Assembly: GCF_000763805.1 (NCBI RefSeq)
Contig: NZ_JRKS01000016.1
Span: forward strand, 1 to 56,669
Direction of reading: 5' to 3'
Source of the DNA: Paracoccus sphaerophysae
Lineage (GTDB): Bacteria > Pseudomonadota > Alphaproteobacteria > Rhodobacterales > Rhodobacteraceae
DNA: 56,669 bases
Shown here: positions 1 through 7,467 of the stretch, piece after piece
Layout: every line of letters begins with the position of its first letter
How positions within the stretch are numbered: position 1 is the first letter of the stretch
The notes under the pieces: model-generated
What the model was told of the DNA's origin: nothing
Databases searched by the model: none
Seen by the model: the letters and a program-made list of their open reading frames with translations, nothing else
Translations under genes and position numbers: made by a program

Positions 1-99
1 CGGGGGGGCGACACTCTCCCCTAATACCCCTGGCGTTGCACCCGCCCTCGGCGGCGGGGTGCACGCCGATCCTGAAGCGTATGAATCGGAGATGTGGTG

Positions 100-612
100 A
101 TGACCTACACCCGCACCCCTACCCTCGCCGCGCCCGTCTCGCTGGCCGACGCCAAGGACCATCTGCGCGTCATGCACGACGACGAGGACATGCTGATCCA
201 ACGTCTGGTGATGGCCGCAGCCCGAGAGATCGAGGCATACTGCGAGATCGCCCTGACCCGGCAGACCATCGCGGCATGGGCCGAGGTCGAGGACGCAACC
301 GCCTTTCACCTGCCGGTCGGCCCGCTCGCACCCGACAGCGTGGTGACTGTCAACGGCTTCGAGGCGCTGGGGGCGCTGGAGGGCGGACGCTGGCCCCGGA
401 TCGCCCTGCCGACGCCCTACACAGGCGCGCTGCACGTCACCTATGACGCGGGCTTCGGTGACACCTCGGCCGCTGTCCCCGACGACCTGCAACTGGCCGT
501 GCTGGAGCAAGCCGCCTTCGCCTATGACCACAGGGGCGACGTGGAGGCCAAGCCCGGCCTGACCCCAGCCGCCGCCCGCATAGCGGCCCGCTATCGCCGG
601 GTGCGCGCATGA
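100..612 (+). CDS. Phage head-tail connector protein (gp6-like)
   Basis: About 170 residues. The N-terminal stretch SLADAKDHLRV followed by a helical MLIQRLVMAAAREIEAYC segment, then a beta-rich part ending in YDAGFG, matches the HK97 gp6-like connector family, which forms a ring joining the portal to the neck. The ATG at 100 is chosen because GGAG lies 8 bases upstream; upstream GTG codons in frame are less well placed. The stop overlaps the terminase start as ATGA, which implies translational coupling. In ordinary HK97-type phages this gene follows the capsid gene, whereas here it precedes the terminase. Family assignment rests on pattern memory, not a search. Confidence 0.75.
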   Translation: MTYTRTPTLAAPVSLADAKDHLRVMHDDEDMLIQRLVMAAAREIEAYCEIALTRQTIAAWAEVEDATAFHLPVGPLAPDSVVTVNGFEALGALEGGRWPRIALPTPYTGALHVTYDAGFGDTSAAVPDDLQLAVLEQAAFAYDHRGDVEAKPGLTPAAARIAARYRRVRA

Positions 613-2225
613 CGACGCCTAAGCGCCCGCGCAAGGCTGGTCCCAATCCGGAGACTTCTGCGGTATCAAGATACCGCCGTCCACCTGTTCCGCTCTCTCT
701 CACGGGGTCGAAACTGGCCGAGGACGCGATCCGGTTTCTGCAAGGGCTGAAAATCCCGGAGGGGAAACTGGCCGGGCAGCCGCTCAAGCTGGCCGAGTTC
801 CAGCGCAAGTTCGTGCGCGGGGCGCTGGCCGAGGGCGTCATGGTCGGCGTCCTGTCGATCGGGCGCGGGAACGCAAAAACCGCTGTGTCGGCGGGGCTGG
901 CGCTGGGGCACTTGGTCGGGGCGTGGGATGACCAGCCCAAGCGCGAGATCATCATGGCGGCCCGGAACCGGGACCAAGCGAAGGTCGCCTTCGGCTTCCT
1001 GGTCGGCTTCATCGAGGGACTGGACGAGGACCAGCGCGAACAGTTCGTCATCCGCCGCGGGTCAAAGCTGGAGGTCGAGTTCGAGGGCAACGGCGGCGGG
1101 CTGGCGCGCTGCATCGCGGCGGACGGCAAGTCGATCCTGGGCGGTGCGCCGACGCTGGCGATCATGGACGAGCGGGCCGCGTGGGAACGCGAAAAGGGCG
1201 ACAACCTGGAGAACGCGATCCTGTCGGGCCTCGGGAAGCGGGACGGGCGGGCGCTCATCATCTCGACCAGCGCGGCCGACGACGCCAACACCTTCAGCCG
1301 CTGGTTGGATGAGCCGCCGCCTGGGACCTATGTGCAGGAACATCGGCCCGCCTTCGGCCTGCCCGCCGACGATCTGCCGTCGCTGCTGGAGGCAAACCCC
1401 GGCGCGGTCGAGGGCATCGGGTCAACGCCGGAATGGCTGGTGGCGCAGGCCAAGCGGGCGATTGCGCGGGGCGGGTCGGCCCTATCGAGCTTCCGCAACC
1501 TCAACCGCAACGAGCGGGTCAGCACCGAGGACCGCAGCCTGCTGGTCACGGTGGACGAGTGGCTGGCATCCGAGGTCGATCCCGACGCCCTGCCGCCGCG
1601 TGAGGGGCCGTGGATCCTGGGCGTGGACCTTGGCGGCAGCCGCAGCATGAGCGCAGCGGCGTTCTACTGGCCGCAGACGGGGCGTCTTGAGGCTCTGGGC
1701 ACCTTCCCCGGCACCCCCGGCCTTGCGGATCGTGGGGCCGCTGATGGCGTGTCCGACCGGTATGTGCAGATGAACGAGCGGGGCGAGCTGTCGGTGATGG
1801 GCGAGGCGACCGTCCCGCCCGGCCCGTGGCTGGCCGAGGTGGTGCGGCGGATCGAGGGAGTCACCCCGGCCTGCATCGTTGGCGACCGCTTCCGCCATGC
1901 AGAGTTCACCGAGGCAATGGACAAGGCCGGGGTGGGCCGCGTCCCGTTCATCTATCGCGGCTTCGGCTGGAAGGACGGCAGCGAGGATATCGAGCGGTTC
2001 CGCCGGGCGCTGTTTGACGGCGAGATCAAGGGCGCGCCGTCGCTGCTGCTGCGGTCCGCCATGTCCGACGCGATCGTGCTGAACGACCCGGCTGGCAACG
2101 CCAAGCTGGCGAAGGCGCGCAGCCTGGGCCGCATCGACGCGGCGGCGGCAACGGTGCTGGCCGTGGCGCAGGGACAGCGGATGCTGGCGCAGCCCGAGCG
2201 AAAAGCGAGGGTCGCATGGGCCTGA
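609..2225 (+). CDS. Phage terminase large subunit (TerL)
   Basis: 538 residues, normal for the family. TerL is the ATP-driven motor that packs DNA into the empty head and cuts it. A Walker A-like motif GRGNAKT lies at about residues 85-91 and a Walker B-type LAIMDE with D187 and E188 follows. The C-terminal nuclease part begins at WILGVDLGGSRS near residue 335, where the aspartate fits a metal ligand. The start ATG overlaps the connector stop by four bases and the end overlaps the HNH gene by ten bases. No small terminase subunit is visible; it may lie left of the window or be supplied by another phage. Confidence 0.9.
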   Translation: MTTPKRPRKAGPNPETSAVSRYRRPPVPLSLTGSKLAEDAIRFLQGLKIPEGKLAGQPLKLAEFQRKFVRGALAEGVMVGVLSIGRGNAKTAVSAGLALGHLVGAWDDQPKREIIMAARNRDQAKVAFGFLVGFIEGLDEDQREQFVIRRGSKLEVEFEGNGGGLARCIAADGKSILGGAPTLAIMDERAAWEREKGDNLENAILSGLGKRDGRALIISTSAADDANTFSRWLDEPPPGTYVQEHRPAFGLPADDLPSLLEANPGAVEGIGSTPEWLVAQAKRAIARGGSALSSFRNLNRNERVSTEDRSLLVTVDEWLASEVDPDALPPREGPWILGVDLGGSRSMSAAAFYWPQTGRLEALGTFPGTPGLADRGAADGVSDRYVQMNERGELSVMGEATVPPGPWLAEVVRRIEGVTPACIVGDRFRHAEFTEAMDKAGVGRVPFIYRGFGWKDGSEDIERFRRALFDGEIKGAPSLLLRSAMSDAIVLNDPAGNAKLAKARSLGRIDAAAATVLAVAQGQRMLAQPERKARVAWA

Positions 2226-2560
2226 TCCGCCACAGCAAGCACATCACTCGCGGCCCGCGCTGGAAATCGCTGCGGATGGCGGTGCTGGAGCGTGACGGCT
2301 TCAAGTGCCGGTTCTGCGGCAAGAACCGGGGCCGCCTTGAGATCGACCACATCGAGCCGGTCAGGAAACGCCCTGATCTGGCCTACGACCCCGCGAATTG
2401 TCAGGCGCTCTGCCCGTCCTGCCATGCCGGGAAAACCCATGCCGAGGTGGGCCGCAAGCCCCCCGCATATGACCGCCACGGATGGCGGAAGGCTGTCAAC
2501 CAACTGATGGCCGACAATCAACCTGTCGAGCAAAGAGGTAAATCATGCTGGACTCTGTAA
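2216..2560 (+). CDS. HNH endonuclease, packaging-associated
   Basis: 114 residues with a compact HNH fold: a zinc pair CRFC at residues 31-34, the DH motif at 44-45 in LEIDHIEPV, N61, and CPSCH at 66-70. In HK97-type phages a small HNH protein is encoded beside the terminase and is needed for cos cleavage during packaging, and that role is inferred here. It starts inside the terminase gene and overlaps the capsid gene start by 16 bases. It is closer to the packaging HNH proteins than to a homing endonuclease because it is integrated into the coupled gene string. Confidence 0.88.
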   Translation: MGLIRHSKHITRGPRWKSLRMAVLERDGFKCRFCGKNRGRLEIDHIEPVRKRPDLAYDPANCQALCPSCHAGKTHAEVGRKPPAYDRHGWRKAVNQLMADNQPVEQRGKSCWTL

Positions 2561-3789
2561 AGATCGCGCGCCGCCAGTCGGAAATCCGGCAGCAGCTTGC
2601 AACCCTGGTCGGGAAGGACACCCCGAACGACGAGGAAACCCGTTCGATGGAGGCGCTTGACGCCGAGTATCGGACCAACGAAACCCGCTATCGCGCGGCC
2701 CTGACCGCCGAGGACACCGAGCGGCGTGAGGCCGGGGCCGATCTGGAGACCCGCTCGGGCCGCGAGTGGTCGGACCTGGTGGCCGGCTTCGAGCTGCGCC
2801 AAGTGGTCGCCGCGATCGAGGAAGGCCGGAGCCTGTCGGGCAAGACGGCCGATGTGGTCGAGGAAATGCGCTCGCACGGCGGCTATCGGGGCATCCCCGT
2901 GCCGCTGGGGGCGCTGGAACAGCGCGAGCTGGTGGCGGGCACCACGACCAGCGCGGACGTGCCGAAACCCGTCACGATCCGGCCGCTGATCGACCGCATC
3001 TTCCCCGCTTCGGTGGCGTCCCGGCTGGGCGGCGAGGTCATCAACATCACGTCCGGCGCGGTGGCGATCCCGGTTGCCACGGCGGGCGCGATTGCGGGAT
3101 GGGCACCGACCGAGGGTGCGGACGTTCCCGGCCCGCAGCCGTTCGACTTCGCGGAGCGGATGCTGGAGCCAGACCATACCCTGGGCGTTCACATGCGGAT
3201 CACCCGCAAGGCTCTCAAGCAGGCCGGCGACGGGCTGGAGGCTGCGATCCGGCGCGACATGAACGCGGCGGTGCAGACCGAGCTGGACCGGGCGATTCTG
3301 ATGGGCAGCGGGACGAACGGGCAGCCGCTCGGCATCATCACCGGAGCCAGCACCTACGGCATTGCCAGCACGCCCGCCGGGGCGGCGAGCTGGGCGGGGT
3401 TCCGCACCGCGTCGGTGGCCTTCATGAACGGCAACCTGGTCAAGTCGCCGGGGGACATCCGGGTGGCCTTCGATCCGGCCATCTGGGCGGACCTGGACGA
3501 TGACCTGATCGCCGGCACGGCGGTGAGCCAATGGGACCGGCTCACCAAGCACATCCCGGCTTCGCAGATCGCGCTGGCGCCCACCCTGCCGGATGGCACG
3601 GCGGTTATGACGACCAACACCGGCGGCGTCGCCCCGTTCTATGTCGGCATCTGGGGCGGGCTGGACGTGATTTCTGATCGTTTCAGCGATGCCCAATCCG
3701 GCACCCTGCGCCTGACCGCGCTGATGACGGCGGACGTGACGGTGGCGCGCGGGTCGCAGATTGCCATCCTGACGGGGCTGGCCGGCTGA
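2545..3789 (+). CDS. Major capsid protein, HK97 family
   Basis: 414 residues. The first hundred or so residues are charged and helical, as expected of the scaffolding-like delta domain that the prohead protease removes. The remainder fits the HK97 fold: PVTIRPLIDRIFP, then TNGQPLGI, a frequent motif in this family, and a C-terminal region ending in SQIAILTG. The protein would form the icosahedral shell. The gene overlaps the HNH gene upstream and the protease downstream (TGATG). Finding the capsid before the protease and portal, rather than after them, is the reverse of the common order. Confidence 0.9.
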   Translation: MLDSVKIARRQSEIRQQLATLVGKDTPNDEETRSMEALDAEYRTNETRYRAALTAEDTERREAGADLETRSGREWSDLVAGFELRQVVAAIEEGRSLSGKTADVVEEMRSHGGYRGIPVPLGALEQRELVAGTTTSADVPKPVTIRPLIDRIFPASVASRLGGEVINITSGAVAIPVATAGAIAGWAPTEGADVPGPQPFDFAERMLEPDHTLGVHMRITRKALKQAGDGLEAAIRRDMNAAVQTELDRAILMGSGTNGQPLGIITGASTYGIASTPAGAASWAGFRTASVAFMNGNLVKSPGDIRVAFDPAIWADLDDDLIAGTAVSQWDRLTKHIPASQIALAPTLPDGTAVMTTNTGGVAPFYVGIWGGLDVISDRFSDAQSGTLRLTALMTADVTVARGSQIAILTGLAG

Positions 3790-4337
3790 TGCTGTGGGGG
3801 GCGTTCAACGGCAGCCTTGAGCTGCGGTCGGAGGGCGGGGCAACCCGCCTGACGGCCCGTTTCCCCTATGACCGGGAGACGGAGATCGCGCCGGGGCGGT
3901 TCGAGCGGATCGCCCCCCGCGCCTTCGCTGGCCGGATCGACGGCGGCGACGAAATCCACCTGTTGGCCGGTCACAGCTATGACCGGCCGCTGGCGAGCCG
4001 GTCGGCGGGCAACCTGACCATCACCGACGCCGACGACGCGGTGACGATCGAGGCGACCATCGACGGGGGCACGTCCTGGGCACGGGACTTCCTGGCAGCG
4101 AACGCGGCCGGGCTGATCCGGGGGCTGTCGCCGGGCTTCCGCGTCCCGCGTGGGGGCGAGCGGATCGAACAGCGCAGCGGCGGCATCCTGCGGACCATCA
4201 CCGGGGCGGACCTGTTCGAGGTCAGCGTCGTGACCCGCCCGGCCTATCCCGAGGCGCAGGTCGAGGCCCGCAACTGGTCGCCCGTCTGTGAACACACCGC
4301 GCGAGCTGTCAACGCGCTGAACCGTTGGAGGCTGTGA
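3789..4337 (+). CDS. Prohead protease, HK97 family
   Basis: 182 residues. This serine protease family cleaves the capsid delta domain during head maturation. The catalytic histidine is likely H62 in LAGHSYDRPLAS and the serine S114 in RGLSPGFRV, both in the expected context for the herpesvirus-assemblin-like fold. The start ATG overlaps the capsid stop and the stop overlaps the portal start, both as TGATG, so the three proteins are probably made in a coupled way. Length is typical. Confidence 0.88.
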   Translation: MLWGAFNGSLELRSEGGATRLTARFPYDRETEIAPGRFERIAPRAFAGRIDGGDEIHLLAGHSYDRPLASRSAGNLTITDADDAVTIEATIDGGTSWARDFLAANAAGLIRGLSPGFRVPRGGERIEQRSGGILRTITGADLFEVSVVTRPAYPEAQVEARNWSPVCEHTARAVNALNRWRL

Positions 4338-5413
4338 TGGGCATCATGGATTTGTTCCGGCGGGGAGTCCCCAAATCTGGGGAGAGCGAAACCCGCGCCG
4401 TGGCGATGGGCTACACCGCCGATCTGGTCGCGGCCCGCGCCGAATGGCTGTCGGGTCGATCCTGCACGGCCGAGCTGACGGCCACGGTGCAGAGCTGCGT
4501 GTCGCTGTGGGAAAGCGGCTTCACCCTGGCGGACGTGACCGGGACCGACTTGCTGGACCGGCGGTCGCTGGCGATGCTGGCGCGGTCGCTGGCGCTGCGT
4601 GGCGAGGCGGTGTTCCTGATCCGGGACAGGCTGTTGCCCGTCACCGACTGGGACATGAAAACCCGCGACGGCGAGCCTACCGCCTACCGGGTCAGCGTGT
4701 CCGAGGTCGGCGGGGGCCGGTCGCAGACGGTGCTGGCGGCCGAGGTGCTGCACGTCCGCATCGGCAGCTCGCCCGTGACGCCCTGGGCGGGCACCTCGCC
4801 CCTGCACCGGGCCAGCCTGTCGGCCGAGCTTCTGCAACAGGTCGAAGGCGCATTGCGCGACGTGTGGCGGGATGCACCTATCGGGTCGCAGATCATCCCG
4901 CTGCCCGATTCGTCCAGCGAGGACATGGCGGCGCTGCGGCGGTCATTCCGTGGTGCGCGCGGGCAGTCGCTGGTGGTCGAGGGCGTGGCGCAGGCGACGG
5001 CGGCGGGGATGAACCCGCAGCTTGAGAAGAAGGTCGAGGGGCTGACCCCGGACCTGCAACGGGCGATGCCAGCGGAGACGCTGGAGGCGGCCCGTGGCGC
5101 GATCCTGATGGCCTACGGAGTGTTGCCCGCCCTGGTGAACCCGGCGACCACGGGGCCGCTGGTGCGCGAGGCGCAGCGGCATCTGGCGCAGCTCGTGCTG
5201 CAACCGATCGCCCTGTTGGTCGCGGACGAGGCGACCGCCAAGCTAGGCCAGACGGTGAAGCTGGACGTGGTGCGGCCCATGCAAGCCTTCGACCACGGCG
5301 GCAAGGCGCGGGCGTTCGGGGCGATGCTGCAAGCCTATGCGACCGCGAAGGAGGCGGGTCTGGACGGCGCAAGCCTGCAAGACGCCATGACCTTCATCGA
5401 CTGGCAGGAATGA
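4337..5413 (+). CDS. Phage portal protein, HK97 family
   Basis: 358 residues. The portal is the dodecameric ring at one head vertex through which DNA enters. The N terminus MGIMDLFRRG, the middle GTSPLHRASLSAELLQQ and the C-terminal QLVLQPIALLVADE region are typical of HK97-type portals. An upstream TTG at 4325 is in frame, but the ATG at 4337 has GGAGG 5 bases upstream (4327-4331) and overlaps the protease stop, so it is chosen. The protein is somewhat shorter than many portals (about 400 or more). It is the last recognisable structural gene; nothing resembling a tail gene follows. Confidence 0.87.
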   Translation: MGIMDLFRRGVPKSGESETRAVAMGYTADLVAARAEWLSGRSCTAELTATVQSCVSLWESGFTLADVTGTDLLDRRSLAMLARSLALRGEAVFLIRDRLLPVTDWDMKTRDGEPTAYRVSVSEVGGGRSQTVLAAEVLHVRIGSSPVTPWAGTSPLHRASLSAELLQQVEGALRDVWRDAPIGSQIIPLPDSSSEDMAALRRSFRGARGQSLVVEGVAQATAAGMNPQLEKKVEGLTPDLQRAMPAETLEAARGAILMAYGVLPALVNPATTGPLVREAQRHLAQLVLQPIALLVADEATAKLGQTVKLDVVRPMQAFDHGGKARAFGAMLQAYATAKEAGLDGASLQDAMTFIDWQE

Positions 5414-5637
5414 CGAGACAGGGCCGAGGTGCGCCCTGCGGATTGAGAGGCCCGCGAAGCACCTGGGACAAGACGGTGAGTGCCCGGCTTCGACATGGCC
5501 GAAAACCCCGTCATGGCGCGGCCTCTTCCTCCTACGGGGGCGCGGCGCAGGCTGGCACGTCCGAAGCGGGGCCAGCACACACCCGGCGGAGAGGCCGGGA
5601 TTGGCGCGTGTAAGCGCCGCCCGCGTCAGGGCAAAGG
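5414..5637. other. Gene-free stretch behind the portal gene
   Basis: About 225 bases with no convincing gene. A 67-codon frame starts at 5410 with an ATGA overlap on the portal stop, which copies the coupling style of the cluster, but its product is a low-complexity Arg/Gly/Ala chain. Around 5481-5490 and 5566-5575, CCCGGCTTCG and CGAAGCGGGG can pair with one mismatch over about 75 bases, so a structured RNA or a packaging site is possible. Nothing firmer can be said. Confidence 0.4.
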
Positions 5638-5671
5638 GCCGGTCGCAGCGGGATGTTGCGGCCGGCTTTTC
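5638..5671 (+). terminator. Rho-independent terminator of the head module
   Basis: GCCGGTCGCA at 5638-5647 pairs with TGCGGCCGGC at 5657-5666 (ten pairs, one G-T), with a nine-base loop, followed directly by TTTT at 5667-5670. It closes the plus-strand head and packaging transcript just before the converging minus-strand regulator genes. Confidence 0.85.
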
Positions 5672-5673
5672 TG

Positions 5674-5880
5674 TTAACTACGTCGAACCCCAACAACCCC
5701 GACCGGCGGCTTCGACGACTTCTCAATGATGGCGTGGTCGAACTGTTCAGCAAACTTTTTGTTGCCTTCAAACCACACGCAAAGCGCACCGCCGAACTGG
5801 GCATCGCCACTATATGTCATCAGCGGCCCTCCGGACTTGAGGCGCACAAGATCGCCGACTTTGAAATCATGCTCTGCCAT
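5674..5880 (-). CDS. DUF2158 family small protein
   Basis: 68 residues. The N terminus FKVGDLVRLKSGGPLMT and the later CVWFEG are the signature of the DUF2158 family (YodC-like), small single-domain beta proteins of unknown function found on chromosomes and mobile elements. The start codon overlaps the stop of the Arc-like gene by one base (TAATG), so the two are probably co-translated. Its place beside a repressor in the element suggests an accessory or control role, but none is known. Confidence 0.8.
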   Translation of the reverse strand: MAEHDFKVGDLVRLKSGGPLMTYSGDAQFGGALCVWFEGNKKFAEQFDHAIIEKSSKPPVGVVGVRRS

Positions 5881-6188
5881 TAGTCCCTCTCTAGTTTGTT
5901 CTTAGGGGGTAAGCGCATCGGTTCATCCAACCCGCGCGACCGTCGATTGGCCAACAGCTCTGCAAATTCACGCATGATTCGGTCCATTCGCACAAGCTCT
6001 TCATCGTCGAGCTGGATTTCTTCTGGCGGAAGGTCGATCGGCGGCGCGAACGTTTCCTCAAGTCGCGCCACAATCTCGGCGTTCATCGACCGCTTGTTTG
6101 CATCCGCAGCCGCCTTGATCCGTTCCCGCATGCCATCGGGCAGGCGAACGATGAACTTATCTTGGGACTGTGAGGGAGCAGCGTTCAT
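5880..6188 (-). CDS. Arc-family ribbon-helix-helix DNA-binding protein
   Basis: 102 residues. The segment KFIVRLPDGMRERIKAAAD followed by KRSMNAEIVARLEETF is the Arc-type fold: one beta strand that inserts in the major groove, then two helices. The last 50 residues are acidic and charged and not recognised. It is transcribed away from a second RHH gene, with three short inverted repeats between them (6191-6265), so it is the best candidate for the element's repressor. It forms a two-gene unit with the DUF2158 gene. Confidence 0.85.
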   Translation of the reverse strand: MNAAPSQSQDKFIVRLPDGMRERIKAAADANKRSMNAEIVARLEETFAPPIDLPPEEIQLDDEELVRMDRIMREFAELLANRRSRGLDEPMRLPPKNKLERD

Positions 6189-6190
6189 AC

Positions 6191-6265
6191 TGGCGACCTG
6201 CCACTATATTTTCTCTTGACGCAATGCTGGCAACCTGCCACATGTTAGAGCATGGCAAGTTGCCA
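6191..6265. promoter_or_regulatory. Divergent control region with three 13-bp operators
   Basis: Three related near-palindromes lie between the two RHH genes: TGGCGACCTGCCA (6191-6203), TGGCAACCTGCCA (6228-6240) and TGGCAAGTTGCCA (6253-6265). All fit TGGCR-N3-YGCCA. Start-to-start spacings are 37 and 25 bases. A TTGACG at 6216-6221 could be a plus-strand -35 box, and on the minus strand TTGCCA (6233-6228) with AATATA (6210-6205) at 17 bases could serve the Arc-like gene, so the sites overlap promoter elements. Which protein binds is inferred. Confidence 0.7.
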
Positions 6266-6278
6266 TAATGAGGCCGCT

Positions 6279-6431
6279 ATGACCGACCGCAAACCGATGC
6301 AGCTTCGCCTGCCCGCTGACCTGAAAGCATGGATCGCGGCGCAGTCGGCGCTGAACCAGTCGAGCCAGAACAGCGAAGTGATCCGCGCCGTGCGCGAGCG
6401 GATGGACCGCGAAACCCAACCCCAGACCTGA
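6279..6431 (+). CDS. Tiny ribbon-helix-helix protein (50 aa)
   Basis: 50 residues, below the usual gene-calling limit. MQLRLPADLKAWIAAQSA followed by SSQNSEVIRAVRERM is a complete Arc-like RHH domain with almost nothing else. GAGG at 6270-6273 lies 5 bases before the ATG. It faces away from the larger Arc-family gene across the three-operator region and is followed 14 bases later by the next gene of the plus-strand unit. Two opposed RHH regulators suggest a switch like Cro and repressor, though this is inference. Confidence 0.8.
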   Translation: MTDRKPMQLRLPADLKAWIAAQSALNQSSQNSEVIRAVRERMDRETQPQT

Positions 6432-6445
6432 CGGAGACCCTGACA

Positions 6446-6694
6446 ATGACGACGAATCAACGCGCCTGCGCCAACGGCCCCGGCTTGCCTGACGTCTTGG
6501 AGCGCCACCTATCAGACTGCCACGCGGGCGCTGTGCAAGCGGTAGCTGTGGCCGAGGCGGTCGAGATGCTGGTGAGCAATGGCCTAGCCAAAGAAAAGGC
6601 GACCGGCGAGCTGCTCGCCGTCTTGATCGGCATGATCGCCGTTCTCGAAAAAGCACTGGATGTGGTGAATCTGCCGAAAGGGGAAGCCGCGTGA
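6446..6694 (+). CDS. Hypothetical protein, element early unit
   Basis: 82 residues. Not recognised. The middle and C-terminal parts are helical (AVAVAEAVEMLVSNGLAKEK and LLAVLIGMIAVLEKALDVV), with two cysteines near the N terminus. The ATG at 6446 is preferred over longer upstream frames because GGAG lies 9 bases upstream and the longer frame would run through the RHH gene. The stop overlaps the next start (TGATG), so the two small proteins are made together. Confidence 0.65.
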   Translation: MTTNQRACANGPGLPDVLERHLSDCHAGAVQAVAVAEAVEMLVSNGLAKEKATGELLAVLIGMIAVLEKALDVVNLPKGEAA

Positions 6695-6927
6695 TGCCCA
6701 GCATGAAAGACGCGCTGTTCGAGGTGGAGGAAGCCTTGAACGACTTGGACAACCTTCTGTGTGCGCTGGCCGTGGTCGCGGAGCCGTTCTGCACGATGAG
6801 CGCCGACCGCCTGTCCGGCGATGAGACGGACGCTCGCAACGGGCTGATCGGACTGCGGGACGCGCTCAAATGGCAATGCCGGAAGCTTGGCGATGCTTAC
6901 GAGGCGGCGTGGAGGGCGGCGGGCTGA
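6694..6927 (+). CDS. Hypothetical protein, element early unit
   Basis: 77 residues. Not recognised. It is acidic at the start (ALFEVEEALNDLDNLLCAL) and appears wholly helical, with three cysteines. The ATG at 6694 overlaps the preceding stop. It sits between the small RHH gene and the promoter at 6948, so it probably ends the first plus-strand regulatory transcript. Confidence 0.6.
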   Translation: MPSMKDALFEVEEALNDLDNLLCALAVVAEPFCTMSADRLSGDETDARNGLIGLRDALKWQCRKLGDAYEAAWRAAG

Positions 6928-6942
6928 TTAATGGCCGAAACA

Positions 6943-6989
6943 ATCTGTTGCGGCGGCAATCGTTCCGTGTTATTGTCGTTGCAACAGAT
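6943..6989 (+). promoter_or_regulatory. Promoter bracketed by a 9-bp inverted repeat
   Basis: TTGCGG (6948-6953) and TATTGT (6971-6976) are spaced by 17 bases and form a good sigma-70 promoter for the gene starting at 7000. The perfect repeat ATCTGTTGC (6943-6951) and GCAACAGAT (6981-6989) encloses it. The left arm overlaps the -35 box and the right arm lies just after the expected start of transcription, an arrangement suited to a repressor binding site or a looped operator. Confidence 0.7.
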
Positions 6990-6999
6990 GGAGAATGCC

Positions 7000-7464
7000 A
7001 TGAATATCGAACCCACCATGTCCAGCACCTACGCCTGCGAAGTGGCGTTCGTGAACAAGCAGCGTTTCAATGAAGCGGTCGCCCGCGGCGACTATCCCTG
7101 CGCCCCGCCCGTCTATGGCCGCGCCCGTGTCTTTACCGCCCGCGACGTGTTCGGCCTGTGGCTGTATGGGCACCTGACCGACGAAGGCATCCCGCCGGCC
7201 AAGGCTGGCGAGCTGGCCTGCGAGCTGGTCAGCGTGATGCGCCATTATCCCGACCTGCAAGAGGTCTTGCTGGTCCGCGATGCTTTCCGCCGCCGCCATG
7301 TCTGCGCGCCGTCTGATCTGCAATCGCTGATCGAGTTCCGCTTGGGCAAGTCGGAGCCGATCGGCGTCGAGACCCTGGACCTGCGCCAGATGCACAAGAA
7401 CATCGCCCACCAGTTCAAGAAGCTGGCAGCGACCTACGTCCACCCCGACGACGCCGAGGACTGA
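7000..7464 (+). CDS. Putative HTH regulatory protein of the element
   Basis: 154 residues. The segment RARVFTARDVFGLWLYGHL at about residues 42-60 followed by IPPAKAGELACELVSVM resembles a MerR-like helix-turn-helix unit found in phage regulators of Rhodobacteraceae, but this is a weak call. A longer frame opens at 6931; the ATG at 7000 is chosen because GGAG (6990-6993) lies 6 bases upstream and because a promoter and inverted repeat occupy 6943-6989. It sits directly before the excisionase-like and integrase genes, so a role in controlling integration or excision is plausible. Confidence 0.6.
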   Translation: MNIEPTMSSTYACEVAFVNKQRFNEAVARGDYPCAPPVYGRARVFTARDVFGLWLYGHLTDEGIPPAKAGELACELVSVMRHYPDLQEVLLVRDAFRRRHVCAPSDLQSLIEFRLGKSEPIGVETLDLRQMHKNIAHQFKKLAATYVHPDDAED

Positions 7465-7467
7465 TCC

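Noticed and set aside
5410..5613. 67-codon frame starting in ATGA overlap with the portal stop
   Set aside because: The product is low-complexity Arg/Gly/Ala and has no recognisable fold. Only the overlap argues for it, so it is mentioned as uncertain and not called.
6931..6999. Earlier start codon for the putative HTH regulator
   Set aside because: A good promoter and inverted repeat lie between 6943 and 6989, and the ATG at 7000 has a better ribosome site.
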